Shown: piece by piece, positions 19,398 through 27,834 of the stretch
Position numbering within the stretch: position 1 is the first letter of the stretch
Layout of the letters: each line of letters starts with the position of its first letter
Assembly: GCA_017534535.1 (NCBI GenBank)
Contig: JAFXVZ010000035.1
Location: 1-37,323 of the forward strand
Direction: 5' to 3'
Source: Bacteroidaceae bacterium
GTDB lineage: Bacteria; Bacteroidota; Bacteroidia; Bacteroidales; Bacteroidaceae
Length of the DNA stretch: 37,323 nt
Position numbers and translations under genes: made by a program
The notes under the pieces: model-generated
What the model was told of the DNA's origin: nothing
Database searches by the model: none
Seen by the model: the letters and a program-made list of their open reading frames with translations, nothing else

Positions 19398-21506
19398 TCA
19401 TTTTTGTTGATAATTCCTCAATCCTGTCTGTAAAAACTCCACATATTTTGCAACATCTTCATCGTAGGCATACGACTTATTTAGTGGTTTCCCATCATTA
19501 TCAATAAGTACATAGAACGGCTGGGCATTGGCACCAAATTTCACCCTTTGCAGGTAACTCCATTTGTCGCCCAAAGTACGCAAGGTGCGCTCCTTGCCAT
19601 TCTCGGTAACCTTGATGGGTTCGGGAAGCTTGGTCTTATTATCCACATAGAGGGTTATGAGCACATACTCGTTGTTCATCAGGTTGCCCACCGTTGGGTC
19701 TGTCCACACAGCCAGCTCCATCTTACGGCAATTCACACAACCATAGCCTGTGAAGTCGAGCATCACGGGCTTCCCTACCCTTCGGGCATATTCCATACCC
19801 AGGTCATAGTCGTCAAACTGAGCACGTACCTCATTCTTATACAGGTTGAAATCCTGTGTGTACAAAGGGGGAGCAAACGCACTCACAGCTTTCAGGGGTG
19901 CACCCCACAAGCCAGGCACCATATAGACAGCAAATGCCAATGAGGCAATGGCCATGAACAAGCGTGGCACACTCACACGGGTATCGTCGTCATCATGCGG
20001 GAACTTAATCTTACCCAAGAGATAGACACCCAAGAGGGCGAATATCACAATCCACAAAGCCAGGAAGGTCTCTCTGTCAAGGATATGCCATCCGTATGCT
20101 AAGTCAGCCACTGACAGGAACTTCAGGGCAAATGCCAACTCGATGAAGCCAAGGCTCACCTTGATGACATTCATCCATCCACCCGACTTGGGAACTTGCT
20201 TCAGCCATGTAGGGAACAAAGCAAAGAGGGTAAAAGGCAAAGCCAGCGCGATGGCGAAGCCCAACATACCAATCGCCGGAGCTGTAATGCTACCAGAAGT
20301 GGATACCTCCACCAACAGGAATCCGATGATAGGACCTGTGCATGAGAAGGATACCAAAGCCAAGGTGAACGCCATCAGGAAGATGCTGAGCAAGCCTGTG
20401 GTCTTCTCTGCCTTGCTATCTACAGCAGTGCTCCACGATGAAGGCAGGGTAATCTCGAATGCGCCGAAGAAGGATGCGGCAAAGACTACCAACATCAAGA
20501 AGAACAGGATGTTGAAGATGGCATTGGTAGAGAGGGCATTCAGGGCACTGGCGCCAAACAGCAGAGTTACCAACAAGCCCAAAGCCACATAGATAACCAC
20601 AATGGAGAGTCCGTAGGTCATCGCATCACGGATGGCTTTCTTCTTGTCCTTGCTGCGCTTGAGGAAGAAGCTCACCGTCATGGGGATGATGGGCCACACA
20701 CAAGGGGTGAACAATGCCAACAAACCTCCTAAGAATCCCGTAAGGAAGATGTAGAGCCAAGAACGATCTACGGTGCCAGCCGACTCGCCAAAAGCACGGA
20801 GTTCATCAATAACAGGACTCCACCAAGCTGATTGACCGTTGACGATTGACGATTGACCATTGGCCATTGACGATTGACCATTGGCCATTGACGATTGACC
20901 ATTGGCCATTGACGATTGACTATTGACAATTGACGATTGACTATCGGCGGTTGACGAAGTTTCATCGTCAGATTGAGTTTCTTCTTCATCCTGCTCTACA
21001 GGTGCAGATGCAGCTACATCGGCGGTGCCTGTAAACATAAAGGGAACCTCGCTGGGAGGCAAACAATTCTGGTCATTGCAGGCAGCATATTCCAAATAGC
21101 CCTCAATGCGATAAGGACCACCTTCAAGCTTGATACGCTGCACAAACTTGGCAGTCTTCTCGAAATAGCGCACCTCCATCTCGAACAGCTTGTCGAACAC
21201 AGCCTGCTCATTGCCCACAGGCAAGAGCTTCCCATCCACATGCGCCCCTGTTACCTTATCTATATTAAAGGACGCGGCAATGGGTCCACCCTCCCCCAAA
21301 TCGGTGGAATAGATGTGCCACCCCGGGTCGATGGATGCAATGAACACCACCTCCGCCACATCGTCGGAAATCTTGTTGAACTCCGTCTGGAATGTCACGG
21401 GGTCCAGTATCTGGGCCTGCACACACAAAGCCATCAGCCACAACCCCAACCCAGAGAAAAATCTCTTGCTAATTCTATTTAATATCGACTTCACCCTATT
21501 CTTCAT
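19398..21506 (-). CDS. dsbD: Thiol:disulfide interchange protein DsbD
   Basis: Inner-membrane carrier that passes reducing power from cytosolic thioredoxin to periplasmic thiol proteins. Starting at ATG 21506 (MKNRVKS) it has 702 residues: signal peptide to about residue 31, N-terminal beta domain with a Cys pair (143 and 148), a low-complexity linker at about 188-226 made of SSMANGQ heptads, about eight membrane segments with TPCVWP (Cys269) and SFSCTGP (Cys389), and a thioredoxin-like C-terminal domain with GCVNC (590-593). The TTG start at 21554 is rejected because it reads through the 104-bp repeat. The linker is encoded by 21-bp tandem repeats and may vary in length between strains. Confidence 0.95.
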   Translation of the reverse strand: MKNRVKSILNRISKRFFSGLGLWLMALCVQAQILDPVTFQTEFNKISDDVAEVVFIASIDPGWHIYSTDLGEGGPIAASFNIDKVTGAHVDGKLLPVGNEQAVFDKLFEMEVRYFEKTAKFVQRIKLEGGPYRIEGYLEYAACNDQNCLPPSEVPFMFTGTADVAASAPVEQDEEETQSDDETSSTADSQSSIVNSQSSMANGQSSMANGQSSMANGQSSIVNGQSAWWSPVIDELRAFGESAGTVDRSWLYIFLTGFLGGLLALFTPCVWPIIPMTVSFFLKRSKDKKKAIRDAMTYGLSIVVIYVALGLLVTLLFGASALNALSTNAIFNILFFLMLVVFAASFFGAFEITLPSSWSTAVDSKAEKTTGLLSIFLMAFTLALVSFSCTGPIIGFLLVEVSTSGSITAPAIGMLGFAIALALPFTLFALFPTWLKQVPKSGGWMNVIKVSLGFIELAFALKFLSVADLAYGWHILDRETFLALWIVIFALLGVYLLGKIKFPHDDDDTRVSVPRLFMAIASLAFAVYMVPGLWGAPLKAVSAFAPPLYTQDFNLYKNEVRAQFDDYDLGMEYARRVGKPVMLDFTGYGCVNCRKMELAVWTDPTVGNLMNNEYVLITLYVDNKTKLPEPIKVTENGKERTLRTLGDKWSYLQRVKFGANAQPFYVLIDNDGKPLNKSYAYDEDVAKYVEFLQTGLRNYQQK
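20830..20955 (-). repeat. 21-bp tandem repeat inside dsbD
   Basis: About five units of period 21 (three identical: 20851-20871, 20872-20892, 20893-20913; two diverged: 20914-20934, 20935-20955), preceded by partial units. Plus-strand unit GATTGACCATTGGCCATTGAC. As 21 is a multiple of three, changes in copy number keep the frame and alter only the linker. Confidence 0.92.
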
Positions 21507-21605
21507 TATTATGCATTGCATCAATTTTATCGCGACTCGGCATAGCTCAAGCAAGCTTGACTCTGCCCTCGCTGCTCCGAAAAGTCATTGTTCATTATTC
21601 ATTGG
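21502..21605 (-). repeat. 104-bp dispersed repeat, copy 2 (Dabb-dsbD junction)
   Basis: Minus-strand copy of the element at 14627-14730. It covers the last codons of the Dabb gene and the first codon of dsbD. The position is the same as at copy 1: gene 3' end on one side, next start codon on the other, both in the sense direction. Confidence 0.85.
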
Positions 21606-21900
21606 TTTCGTAGTCCACGCATGAGCGACTCTCCTTCACCTCTGCCAACAGCTTGGCAGCAGCCACATGCGCAGGATGAAAAGCGTATGCCTTCACTTCC
21701 TCCAACGTATTGAACTCACTATAGAGCGCAATGTCCCACTGCTCATCGGGATTGATGTTCACACCCACCTCAACATGAATGATAAAGGGAATAACCGACG
21801 GCAAATTCTCGATTGCAGACTTAAATTTCAGGGCTACAGCCTGCTTTTCAGCAGCTGGAATCTCATTTTTCAGCTTAAAAAGCACAATGTGTTTAACCAT
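21595..21900 (-). CDS. Dabb (stress-responsive alpha-beta barrel) protein
   Basis: Small cytosolic protein of 101 residues with the Dabb pattern: MVKHIVLFKLK start, a central NLPSVIPFIIHVEVG strand, DIALYSEFNTLEEVKAYAFHPAHV, ending near the stop inside the dispersed repeat. Members form dimeric ferredoxin-like barrels; most have no known reaction. It is divergent from udk with overlapping promoters. No function beyond the family can be given. Confidence 0.9.
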   Translation of the reverse strand: MVKHIVLFKLKNEIPAAEKQAVALKFKSAIENLPSVIPFIIHVEVGVNINPDEQWDIALYSEFNTLEEVKAYAFHPAHVAAAKLLAEVKESRSCVDYETNE

Positions 21901-21903
21901 ATC

Positions 21904-21946
21904 TTTGTTTGTTTAATGATTTTATCTATATTTGCCTGCAAATATA
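21904..21946. promoter_or_regulatory. Overlapping divergent promoters of udk and Dabb
   Basis: Plus strand, for udk: TTTG (21904-21907), 19 bp, TATATTTG (21927-21934), a full match. Minus strand, for Dabb: TATATTTG (21946-21939). The two -7 boxes form a perfect inverted repeat TATATTTG-CCTG-CAAATATA, so the two polymerases would compete for the site. The -33 element for Dabb is weak. Confidence 0.72.
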
Positions 21947-21977
21947 AGGTTTTTTATTCACATAAAATCTTAAGAAG

Positions 21978-22589
21978 ATGTTAATTATTGGTATTGCTGG
22001 CGGAACTGGCTCTGGAAAGACCACCGTCGTGAAGAGAATTATGGAAAAGTTGGACAAGGATGAGGTGGTGCTGCTACCTTTGGACTCTTATTACAAAGAC
22101 AGTAGTCATGTGCCACCCGAGAAGCGTCAACTCATCAATTTCGACCATCCCAATGCGTTCGACTGGGATTTGCTGCGCTCGCACATCGCTTTGCTGAGGG
22201 AAGGTAAGAGCATCGAGCAACCCATCTACGATTACATCACCTGTACCCGACAGCCCGAGACAATACATATTGAGCCAAAGAATGTGATTATCTTCGAAGG
22301 CATTATGTCGCTCTACGATCAGGAGATTCGTGATATGATGGACTTGAAGATTTTTGTGGATGCCGACTCAGATGTGCGCCTGATTCGCAACATTGAACGT
22401 GATATTGTGTCGCGTGGCAGAACATACGAGGATGTGATGGAGCGTTATACACGCGTACTGAAGCCTATGCACGAGCAGTTCATCGAGCCTACCAAGCGTT
22501 ATGCCGACTTGATTGTGCCACAGGGTGGACAGAATAAGGTGGCGATTAAGATTTTGACGATGTATGTAAAAAAGCATGTGAACGATTGA
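21978..22589 (+). CDS. udk: Uridine/cytidine kinase
   Basis: Cytosolic pyrimidine salvage kinase: uridine or cytidine to UMP or CMP. The 203 residues begin with a P-loop GGTGSGKTT (8-16). The substrate region LDSYYKD, the FDHPNAFDWD block, the YDYITCTR block and the lid RLIRNIERDI are all present. The stop TGA overlaps the TTG start of the next gene, so the two are translationally coupled. Confidence 0.96.
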   Translation: MLIIGIAGGTGSGKTTVVKRIMEKLDKDEVVLLPLDSYYKDSSHVPPEKRQLINFDHPNAFDWDLLRSHIALLREGKSIEQPIYDYITCTRQPETIHIEPKNVIIFEGIMSLYDQEIRDMMDLKIFVDADSDVRLIRNIERDIVSRGRTYEDVMERYTRVLKPMHEQFIEPTKRYADLIVPQGGQNKVAIKILTMYVKKHVND

Positions 22590-23971
22590 ACATTAAGTCG
22601 TTGTACATATTGATTGGTATGTTGCTACTGTCTGTGGCAATGGGTTGTATCAACCGCCCTATGGAGGTAGAGAAACCTGTGTATGATTTAGAGCAGATAC
22701 AAGACAGTGGCGTGCTGAGGATGCTCACGCTCTACAGCTCAACCAGCTATTTCCAATACCGAGGTCAGGAGATGGGTTTCCAATATGAATTGGCTGATCA
22801 GTTCGCCGCTTATCTGGGGGTAAAGCTGGAGGTGGTGATAGCTCGCAGCCCCCATGAGTTGGCCTCCATGCTCTTAGCCGGGAAAGGCGACTTGATAGCA
22901 TTCAACCTGCCCGTAACAAACGAGTGGAAAGATAGCATCGAGTATTGCGGTGAGGAGACCATCACCCATCAAGTATTAATCCAACGTAACCGATGGAAAC
23001 CTGGTCCGCTGAAAGATGTAACGGAACTGATAGGCAAAGAGGTGTATGTGAAGCCAGGCAGGTATCTGCAACGCATGAACAACCTGAATCAGGAGATTGG
23101 CGGAGGCATCATCGTACACAATGTGGAGAATGACAGTCTGTCGTTAGAGGACCTAATTACGCAGGTGGCTCAGGGCAAGATTGACTATACGGTGGCAGAC
23201 AATGACTTGGCTAAGCTGAACCAGACGTACTACCCTAATCTGGAAGTGAGCATGGCTGTGAGCCACGACCAACGAGCCTCGTGGGCAGTAAGGAAAGAGT
23301 GTGTGAAACTGGCTGAGGCAGTGAACCGTTGGCACGACGAGAATACCACATCGACCAAATATACTGCCAGCATGAAACGATATTTCGAGTTGAGCAAGAC
23401 CAAGATCTTCTACCCCATCATGTCGGCGGCGCAAGGCAAGATTTCACCTTACGATAGCCTGTTCAGGAAATATGCCAAGGAGATAAACTGGGATTGGCGC
23501 TTGTTGGCTTCATTGGCTTACACGGAATCGAATTTCGACACCACAGCTGTGTCGTGGGCAGGAGCCAAAGGTCTGATGCAGCTGATGCCTCGCACGGCCA
23601 GGGCTATGGGAGTACCCGAGGGCATGGAACAGAACCCGGAAGAGAGCATCAAGGGAGCCGTAAAGTACATTGGTCTGACAACCGGCACTTTCAGTGGAAT
23701 ACCACAGCCTGAACGGATGAAGTTCATCCTGGCAGCCTATAACTCAGGCAATGGCCACATATTGGATGCAATGGCGCTGGCTGAGAAATATGGGGCAAAC
23801 AAACACGTGTGGGATGACAACGTAGAGAAATACATTCTCTTGAAAAGTAACGAAGAATACTTCTCCGACCCTGTGTGCAAACACGGTTATTTCCGAGGCA
23901 TCGAAACCTATAATTTCGTGCGTGAAATCATTCAGCGCTATAATCGCTACAAAGAGGTGATTAAAGAATAA
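22586..23971 (+). CDS. MltF-like lytic transglycosylase lipoprotein
   Basis: Predicted outer-membrane lipoprotein that cleaves peptidoglycan glycan strands to 1,6-anhydro products. The best start is TTG at 22586, overlapping the udk stop (TTGA); ATG at 22619 is the alternative. A signal peptide ends at lipobox SVAMGC with Cys21. Residues about 40-270 form a periplasmic solute-binding-like domain (SBP_bac_3), as in MltF, and about 300-430 an SLT domain with catalytic Glu314 in YTESNFD and the AKGLMQLMP block. A second role in sensing muropeptides is known for some relatives but not shown here. Ends at a strong convergent terminator. Confidence 0.93.
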   Translation: MNIKSLYILIGMLLLSVAMGCINRPMEVEKPVYDLEQIQDSGVLRMLTLYSSTSYFQYRGQEMGFQYELADQFAAYLGVKLEVVIARSPHELASMLLAGKGDLIAFNLPVTNEWKDSIEYCGEETITHQVLIQRNRWKPGPLKDVTELIGKEVYVKPGRYLQRMNNLNQEIGGGIIVHNVENDSLSLEDLITQVAQGKIDYTVADNDLAKLNQTYYPNLEVSMAVSHDQRASWAVRKECVKLAEAVNRWHDENTTSTKYTASMKRYFELSKTKIFYPIMSAAQGKISPYDSLFRKYAKEINWDWRLLASLAYTESNFDTTAVSWAGAKGLMQLMPRTARAMGVPEGMEQNPEESIKGAVKYIGLTTGTFSGIPQPERMKFILAAYNSGNGHILDAMALAEKYGANKHVWDDNVEKYILLKSNEEYFSDPVCKHGYFRGIETYNFVREIIQRYNRYKEVIKE

Positions 23972-23975
23972 AAAA

Positions 23976-24003
23976 AGAGGCTGCAAAATTAATGGCAGCC
24001 TCT
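23976..24003. terminator. Terminator between the lytic transglycosylase and M15 peptidase genes
   Basis: AGAGGCTGC (23976-23984) pairs with GCAGCCTCT (23995-24003) around a 10-nt loop. On the minus strand it runs straight into TTTTTT, so it best fits the accessory module; on plus it also follows the transglycosylase stop. Confidence 0.88.
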
Positions 24004-24007
24004 CTCT

Positions 24008-24520
24008 TCATCCCAACATATACCGAACCTTCTTCCGGTTGTTATCAGGCCTTACCGCAAAGTGAATCCAGTAATCATACTTAGGTGGCTTACCTTCCTC
24101 TTTTTCCTTCAAGCGGCGCTCCAGGAACAACTCATCGAAGTCACGGTTGTTGGTTTCCGACATCTTGTTCAGAATCTGCATATACCTATCAGCCTGCAAC
24201 TTGTTCTTGCAGCGGATATCCACCGCACAGCCTCGCAAATGATTGGAAGTCTTGCTGGGCTTCAATCCTGCCTTCGCCATCTTCTCAGAAACCTGAACCG
24301 AGCGAAAACCATGATTGATGATAATCCCCTGCTCCTTAGGTCCCTTTACATACAACTTGTTATAGGTTCTACGCAGTTCCTCCAACCAATACTCACAAAT
24401 GCCCACCAGATTCTCGACAGCCTCCAGCGGAGGCTCATTCCCGTCAGCTGTCTTGTAACTCGTCTTGGTCAACTCACCCAGCGTGAAGTGCTGGGAGAGT
24501 TTGAATGTTTTGTCTAACAT
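24008..24520 (-). CDS. M15-family peptidase (endolysin-like D,D- or L,D-peptidase)
   Basis: Zinc peptidase of 170 residues with the peptidase M15_3 layout: FTLGELTKT near the N-terminus, FRSVQVSEKM, then zinc ligands His94 and Asp101 in SNHLRGCAVDI and His153 in YWIHFAV. There is no signal peptide, as in phage endolysins. Such proteins commonly sit next to VirE/DUF3987 genes in Bacteroidales genomes. It follows the DUF3987 gene by 12 bp and ends at a terminator, so it is last in the operon. Cell-wall cleavage is inferred from the family. Confidence 0.88.
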   Translation of the reverse strand: MLDKTFKLSQHFTLGELTKTSYKTADGNEPPLEAVENLVGICEYWLEELRRTYNKLYVKGPKEQGIIINHGFRSVQVSEKMAKAGLKPSKTSNHLRGCAVDIRCKNKLQADRYMQILNKMSETNNRDFDELFLERRLKEKEEGKPPKYDYWIHFAVRPDNNRKKVRYMLG

Positions 24521-24532
24521 AATTTCAACGCG

Positions 24533-26866
24533 CTATTTATCACTTCTGAATCTATCGCTCTTCTGGAAACTGTATTCTGTATTCTGTATCACATACCCAC
24601 GATTCATCCACGCCCTAATCATCTTCATGGCTTTATCTTGGGCGTTCGTAAAGCCCTCTTGCTGCCTCACCATCTTTACATCGTTCAAGGTGAATTCATC
24701 TTTCAGCAGCTGCAACAGGTTTCTTGGGCCACGGGTACCAATACGGGCATCATCACCATTGGAAGCCTTCTCGATGTCGTTGCCAAAGAACTGCATCTTG
24801 CACCACAAGTCGTATTCCAGACTCCAACGGATGAAATCCTCAATCGAACGCTCCCACTTCTGACCATTCGCCACATACAGTACACATGCCTTCAACCAGG
24901 CAATCACGATGGCACGATGCGACAGGTTCCAATAGACTTCAGATTGCGATAGTCTTGCAAACTCGGCACACTCTTGCTGCAACCTCCTTGCCAGCTTATA
25001 AGCCTGCTGACAATCAATCAATCCGCGAGCTGAAACCAAATTGTCAATATAGGGTTTCAACGCTTCGTCAAAGGCAGCGTCATATTGACCATAAATGGGT
25101 TGCTCTGCACCAATTTCTGTCTCTGGTATCGTGCAGAAATTGATTCTGCTGATAGGGCCATCCGTCAATACTCGGCTGAAGAACCTGCGACCTTTCAATA
25201 TAGTTGTACAGGCATTCCAGTTGAAACGACATTCAGGACGGGCAGTAACCGACTGCGTGCCCACACGTGTTTGTCCATACTCTGCTCCCGGGTCAAAAGC
25301 CAGGCACATCAGTTGGAAATGCTGCTTGCCCGTCTGCCCTTTCAGCTGCTCAAACAAATCCAGTTCGTTCAGCTTCACATAAACGAAGTGTCCTTCTGCC
25401 TCATCCATACGTGTTACTAAGGCTGGTTTCGTCATATCTGCATCTATAATCTGAATCACCAGTCCCTCGGGACGCATCATCTTGTCCTTATTGGCACCCC
25501 TTTTCTGACAATCCTTCTTCCACTCGGCCTCGCGCCTTTCATTCTCCTGGTCACGTCTTTTTATGTCAGCCATGATGTGACGAATAGGCTCGTCTATGCA
25601 ACCCTTACCGGCTCCTGTTCCTGCCATCAGGCAGTTCATCAATGTAGCCTCATGCTCCACATTGTCGGTATAAGAAAAGCGCACGTCGCACAAATGTGTA
25701 GCCAATGGTGGGAACACTGCATGAGCCACCGCAGCCTTATAGATATCAGGCGTATTCGAGGTGAGCAACTGAATCAGTTTCGGTATCTTGGCTGGCATTA
25801 CTGGCGGTTCGCTTTGCTGTACGTCGATGCTTGTCTGCTGATTCTCATCCAGGCTCTTCCCATCTGAGAGCCTCCTGCTTCGGGCAAACACACGCCGTTG
25901 AAACTGCGTCATCTTCTGATGAGGGTCGGTATATTTCTGGTAGAAGTCGCTCACCAAGTCCTGTATGTTCTTGTCTGCCCAGTTGGCAGGCATCATCTCA
26001 CTCAGCACGCCACAAAACTCGGCTTTCGTCAACAGCTGCGCAGCCCCCACGCTCAAGATACTCTTTACAGCCTCGTGCCTGGCACCTTCCTCCACCAGCA
26101 CCTTAGCCTCCAACTCACACTCCTTCATGCAGGCATTGAAGATGTAGCGTGTCCGCTCGGTAGCAGGAGAAAAAGGAATGTTTTCATCCTGTGTCCGCGC
26201 TGGGCTTTCCGCATGTTCCTTACCCGCCATTTTTCTGCCATCCACATCCAGACCTCTTTGCAAGAAAGCTTCCCTACGTTCTTCCAGTTCTTGCCCTGCA
26301 ATCGGTTCCAGCCAATGCTCAGAGCGATATATTTCCTCATCTATGCCTGTCAGGTAGATAAACCTTTCAGGCGTGGTGCACGACTCATCATAGGGCACAT
26401 CAATCTCCTTGCAGAAAGCCTTTTGTGCCTCTTCTATGGTCATCCCTTTGGGGATGCGTATGTAGATATGCACCTTCTTACGGGCAGAATACTCCATGCG
26501 CAGCACCTGGTCGAACCACTCCGAATAGGTGTCGGCATTCAGTTCCAAAGACCGTTGTATGGCTTTGTCAACCAATTCTTTGTCATCCACATCCACACAA
26601 GTCATATAGGTAAAGGCTTCGGGTATGATGTCTGCCTGTGCGCGGTGATTGTTGTTGAAGCGTGAATAGTGGGGACAGATGAAAGGCAAACTGTCCTTCA
26701 GCTTCTCATTGCCGTCTCTGATCTCGGCCACCCTCTTTCTCAGCCAGTCTTCTGAGAGCAGGCTGTCCACCTGCTCCGAAGTCTTGGTTACCGCATACCC
26801 TCGGTTGTCGTAACGTCCGTTACCGGTATGCATAGTGTTTATGGCTATCAGTCTTTTTTCTTCCAT
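24533..26866 (-). CDS. BT4734/VirE-type protein with DUF3987 helicase/primase-like domain
   Basis: A 777-residue replication-type protein of the kind found in Bacteroidales mobile elements and prophage remnants. Residues about 1-190 resemble the BT4734/VirE N-terminal (primase-like) domain, with FICPHYSRF, VDVDD and ARKKVHIYIRIP. Residues about 230-340 form a VirE-type linker. From about 355 there is a DUF3987 ATPase region with a P-loop-like GTGAGKG (416-422). The C-terminus ends YVIQNTEYSFQKSD, encoded by a short GATACAGAATACAG repeat found again at the right edge of the window. Ten bp after the 124-residue gene, 12 bp before the peptidase. Enzymatic activity is not demonstrated for this family as far as I know. 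Confidence 0.85.
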   Translation of the reverse strand: MEEKRLIAINTMHTGNGRYDNRGYAVTKTSEQVDSLLSEDWLRKRVAEIRDGNEKLKDSLPFICPHYSRFNNNHRAQADIIPEAFTYMTCVDVDDKELVDKAIQRSLELNADTYSEWFDQVLRMEYSARKKVHIYIRIPKGMTIEEAQKAFCKEIDVPYDESCTTPERFIYLTGIDEEIYRSEHWLEPIAGQELEERREAFLQRGLDVDGRKMAGKEHAESPARTQDENIPFSPATERTRYIFNACMKECELEAKVLVEEGARHEAVKSILSVGAAQLLTKAEFCGVLSEMMPANWADKNIQDLVSDFYQKYTDPHQKMTQFQRRVFARSRRLSDGKSLDENQQTSIDVQQSEPPVMPAKIPKLIQLLTSNTPDIYKAAVAHAVFPPLATHLCDVRFSYTDNVEHEATLMNCLMAGTGAGKGCIDEPIRHIMADIKRRDQENERREAEWKKDCQKRGANKDKMMRPEGLVIQIIDADMTKPALVTRMDEAEGHFVYVKLNELDLFEQLKGQTGKQHFQLMCLAFDPGAEYGQTRVGTQSVTARPECRFNWNACTTILKGRRFFSRVLTDGPISRINFCTIPETEIGAEQPIYGQYDAAFDEALKPYIDNLVSARGLIDCQQAYKLARRLQQECAEFARLSQSEVYWNLSHRAIVIAWLKACVLYVANGQKWERSIEDFIRWSLEYDLWCKMQFFGNDIEKASNGDDARIGTRGPRNLLQLLKDEFTLNDVKMVRQQEGFTNAQDKAMKMIRAWMNRGYVIQNTEYSFQKSDRFRSDK
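24566..24593 (-). repeat. GATACAGAATACAG repeat in the DUF3987 3' end
   Basis: The minus strand reads TGTGATACAGAATACAGAATACAGTTTC, apart from a variable number of (A)ATACAG units the same as plus-strand 37175-37210. The two copies are in inverted orientation and about 12.6 kb apart. Confidence 0.75.
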
Positions 26867-26876
26867 GATGCCCTCC

Positions 26877-27251
26877 TTAGTCCATTAACTCTCTAATTAC
26901 CTTGTTGGCTATCACGCTGGCCTGTCTTACCAGCTCGGCAGGCAGCTCGTCTAACAGCTGCTTGGGCAGCGAGAAGAAGAAATAGTACCTGTCGTCCTTG
27001 CCTAATGAGAACGAACTGTTGTCGTCCCTGAAGATTGGCGTGTTCTTTTCGCGCTTGGGTACCTCTGTCATATACACGTTGCCGTCACGCATCCTCTTTA
27101 CCTTGAACTGGCCGCAATGCTCCTCCATCTCTACTGCTTCCAGGCACTGGAAATCCAATGTCTTCATACCATTCTCCAACTGACCATAGGTCATAGTTCC
27201 TTCAGCCTCAATAGGCTTCAATACTGTTTGTTTTTTTAATTTCTCATTCAT
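26877..27251 (-). CDS. Hypothetical protein, accessory module
   Basis: Not recognised. 124 residues, soluble, no signal peptide or membrane segment. Charged and Met-rich N-terminal half, then KREKNTPIFRDDNSSFSLGKDD and YYFFFSLPKQLLDELPAELVRQA, which looks like a small alpha/beta fold ending in a helix. It is 10 bp from the DUF3987 start and probably cotranscribed with it. Coding is supported by tight spacing and the good ATG; no function can be stated. Confidence 0.75.
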   Translation of the reverse strand: MNEKLKKQTVLKPIEAEGTMTYGQLENGMKTLDFQCLEAVEMEEHCGQFKVKRMRDGNVYMTEVPKREKNTPIFRDDNSSFSLGKDDRYYFFFSLPKQLLDELPAELVRQASVIANKVIRELMD

Positions 27252-27335
27252 TTTCTAAGTTGTTTGCGAGAGAAGTTTTGAGAGTTCCGTTGGCCAACTT
27301 TAATCACGTGAAGACCTCTTCCGCTTCAACTCAGG

Positions 27336-27605
27336 TTAATTAATTTGAACGATCTCGTTCACCATAATGTCCTGATAATAGACACCATTATTCTCATGCG
27401 TTGAGAACTTCAGCCCCACCGCCACCAACTGCCCGTGAGCGAACTTGCTTTTGGCAATACCACCCAGCATCGAACACTGGTACTCGTCGGAATAATCGTT
27501 ACCAAGCTCCTTGAGTCTGATAAAACACTTGGCCTTCTCGCCATCCTTCGTCTGCACCTTGATTACTTCGGTCTGTGCAACGACCTTCAAAACTTTTGTT
27601 ACCAT
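27336..27605 (-). CDS. Small OB-fold-like protein, possible single-strand DNA binder
   Basis: 89 residues from ATG 27605 (MVTKVLKVVAQ); an upstream in-frame start at 27644 adds an unlikely AT-rich extension. Alternating beta pattern (TEVIKVQTKDGEKAKCFIRLKE, then LVAVGLKFSTHENNGVYYQDIMVNEIVQI) suggests a five-stranded barrel like SSB or DUF3127 proteins. Placement upstream of a helicase/primase-like gene fits a DNA-replication accessory. The assignment is by pattern only and could be wrong. The 84-bp gap to the next gene holds no visible element. Confidence 0.72.
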   Translation of the reverse strand: MVTKVLKVVAQTEVIKVQTKDGEKAKCFIRLKELGNDYSDEYQCSMLGGIAKSKFAHGQLVAVGLKFSTHENNGVYYQDIMVNEIVQIN

Positions 27606-27627
27606 ACTTGAATAAATGATTAAATAA

Positions 27628-27744
27628 TTATAGGAATAAACCAATTAGTGATTGATCAACCACATATCCTTTTTCTGTCTGACCCTCATCTACGATTTTG
27701 GCTAAATCATCAAGAGTGCCTACCAATAAAATTTTCTTTTTCAT
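27628..27744 (-). CDS. Small ORF, 38 residues
   Basis: ATG at 27744 to TAA at 27628 encodes a peptide beginning MKKKILLVGTLDDLAKIVDEG and ending SLIGLFL. The composition is protein-like (KKK start, hydrophobic strand, acidic helix) and it lies 22 bp before the OB-fold gene in the same direction, where an operon start would be expected. No family recognised. It might instead be a leader peptide. Confidence 0.45.
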   Translation of the reverse strand: MKKKILLVGTLDDLAKIVDEGQTEKGYVVDQSLIGLFL

Positions 27745-27768
27745 ATTCTTAAAACAATAAAAATTAAA

Positions 27769-27801
27769 CACCAGTGAAATCCGTCGTGGAAATCACTGGT
27801 G
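27769..27801 (-). terminator. Hairpin between the coiled-coil gene and the DUF3987 module
   Basis: CACCAGTGA (27769-27777) pairs with TCACTGGTG (27793-27801); an inner TCC/GGA pairing is separated by a symmetric AA/AA bulge. On the minus strand it is followed by TTTAATTTTTATTG. It can serve as terminator for the upstream coiled-coil gene, or as a leader structure of the module operon. Confidence 0.65.
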
Positions 27802-27834
27802 CAAATATTCTGAATTACTTTTTATGTCTGCAAG

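Noticed and set aside
20830-20955. Possible CRISPR array
   Set aside because: Units are contiguous 21-bp repeats without unique spacers and are in frame within dsbD.
25898-26665. 255-codon plus-strand frame opposite the DUF3987 gene
   Set aside because: Shadow of a gene with family motifs; Cys/His/Leu-rich product with no domain.
27769-27801. A tRNA or riboswitch
   Set aside because: A single hairpin with U-rich tail; no cloverleaf and no known aptamer core.
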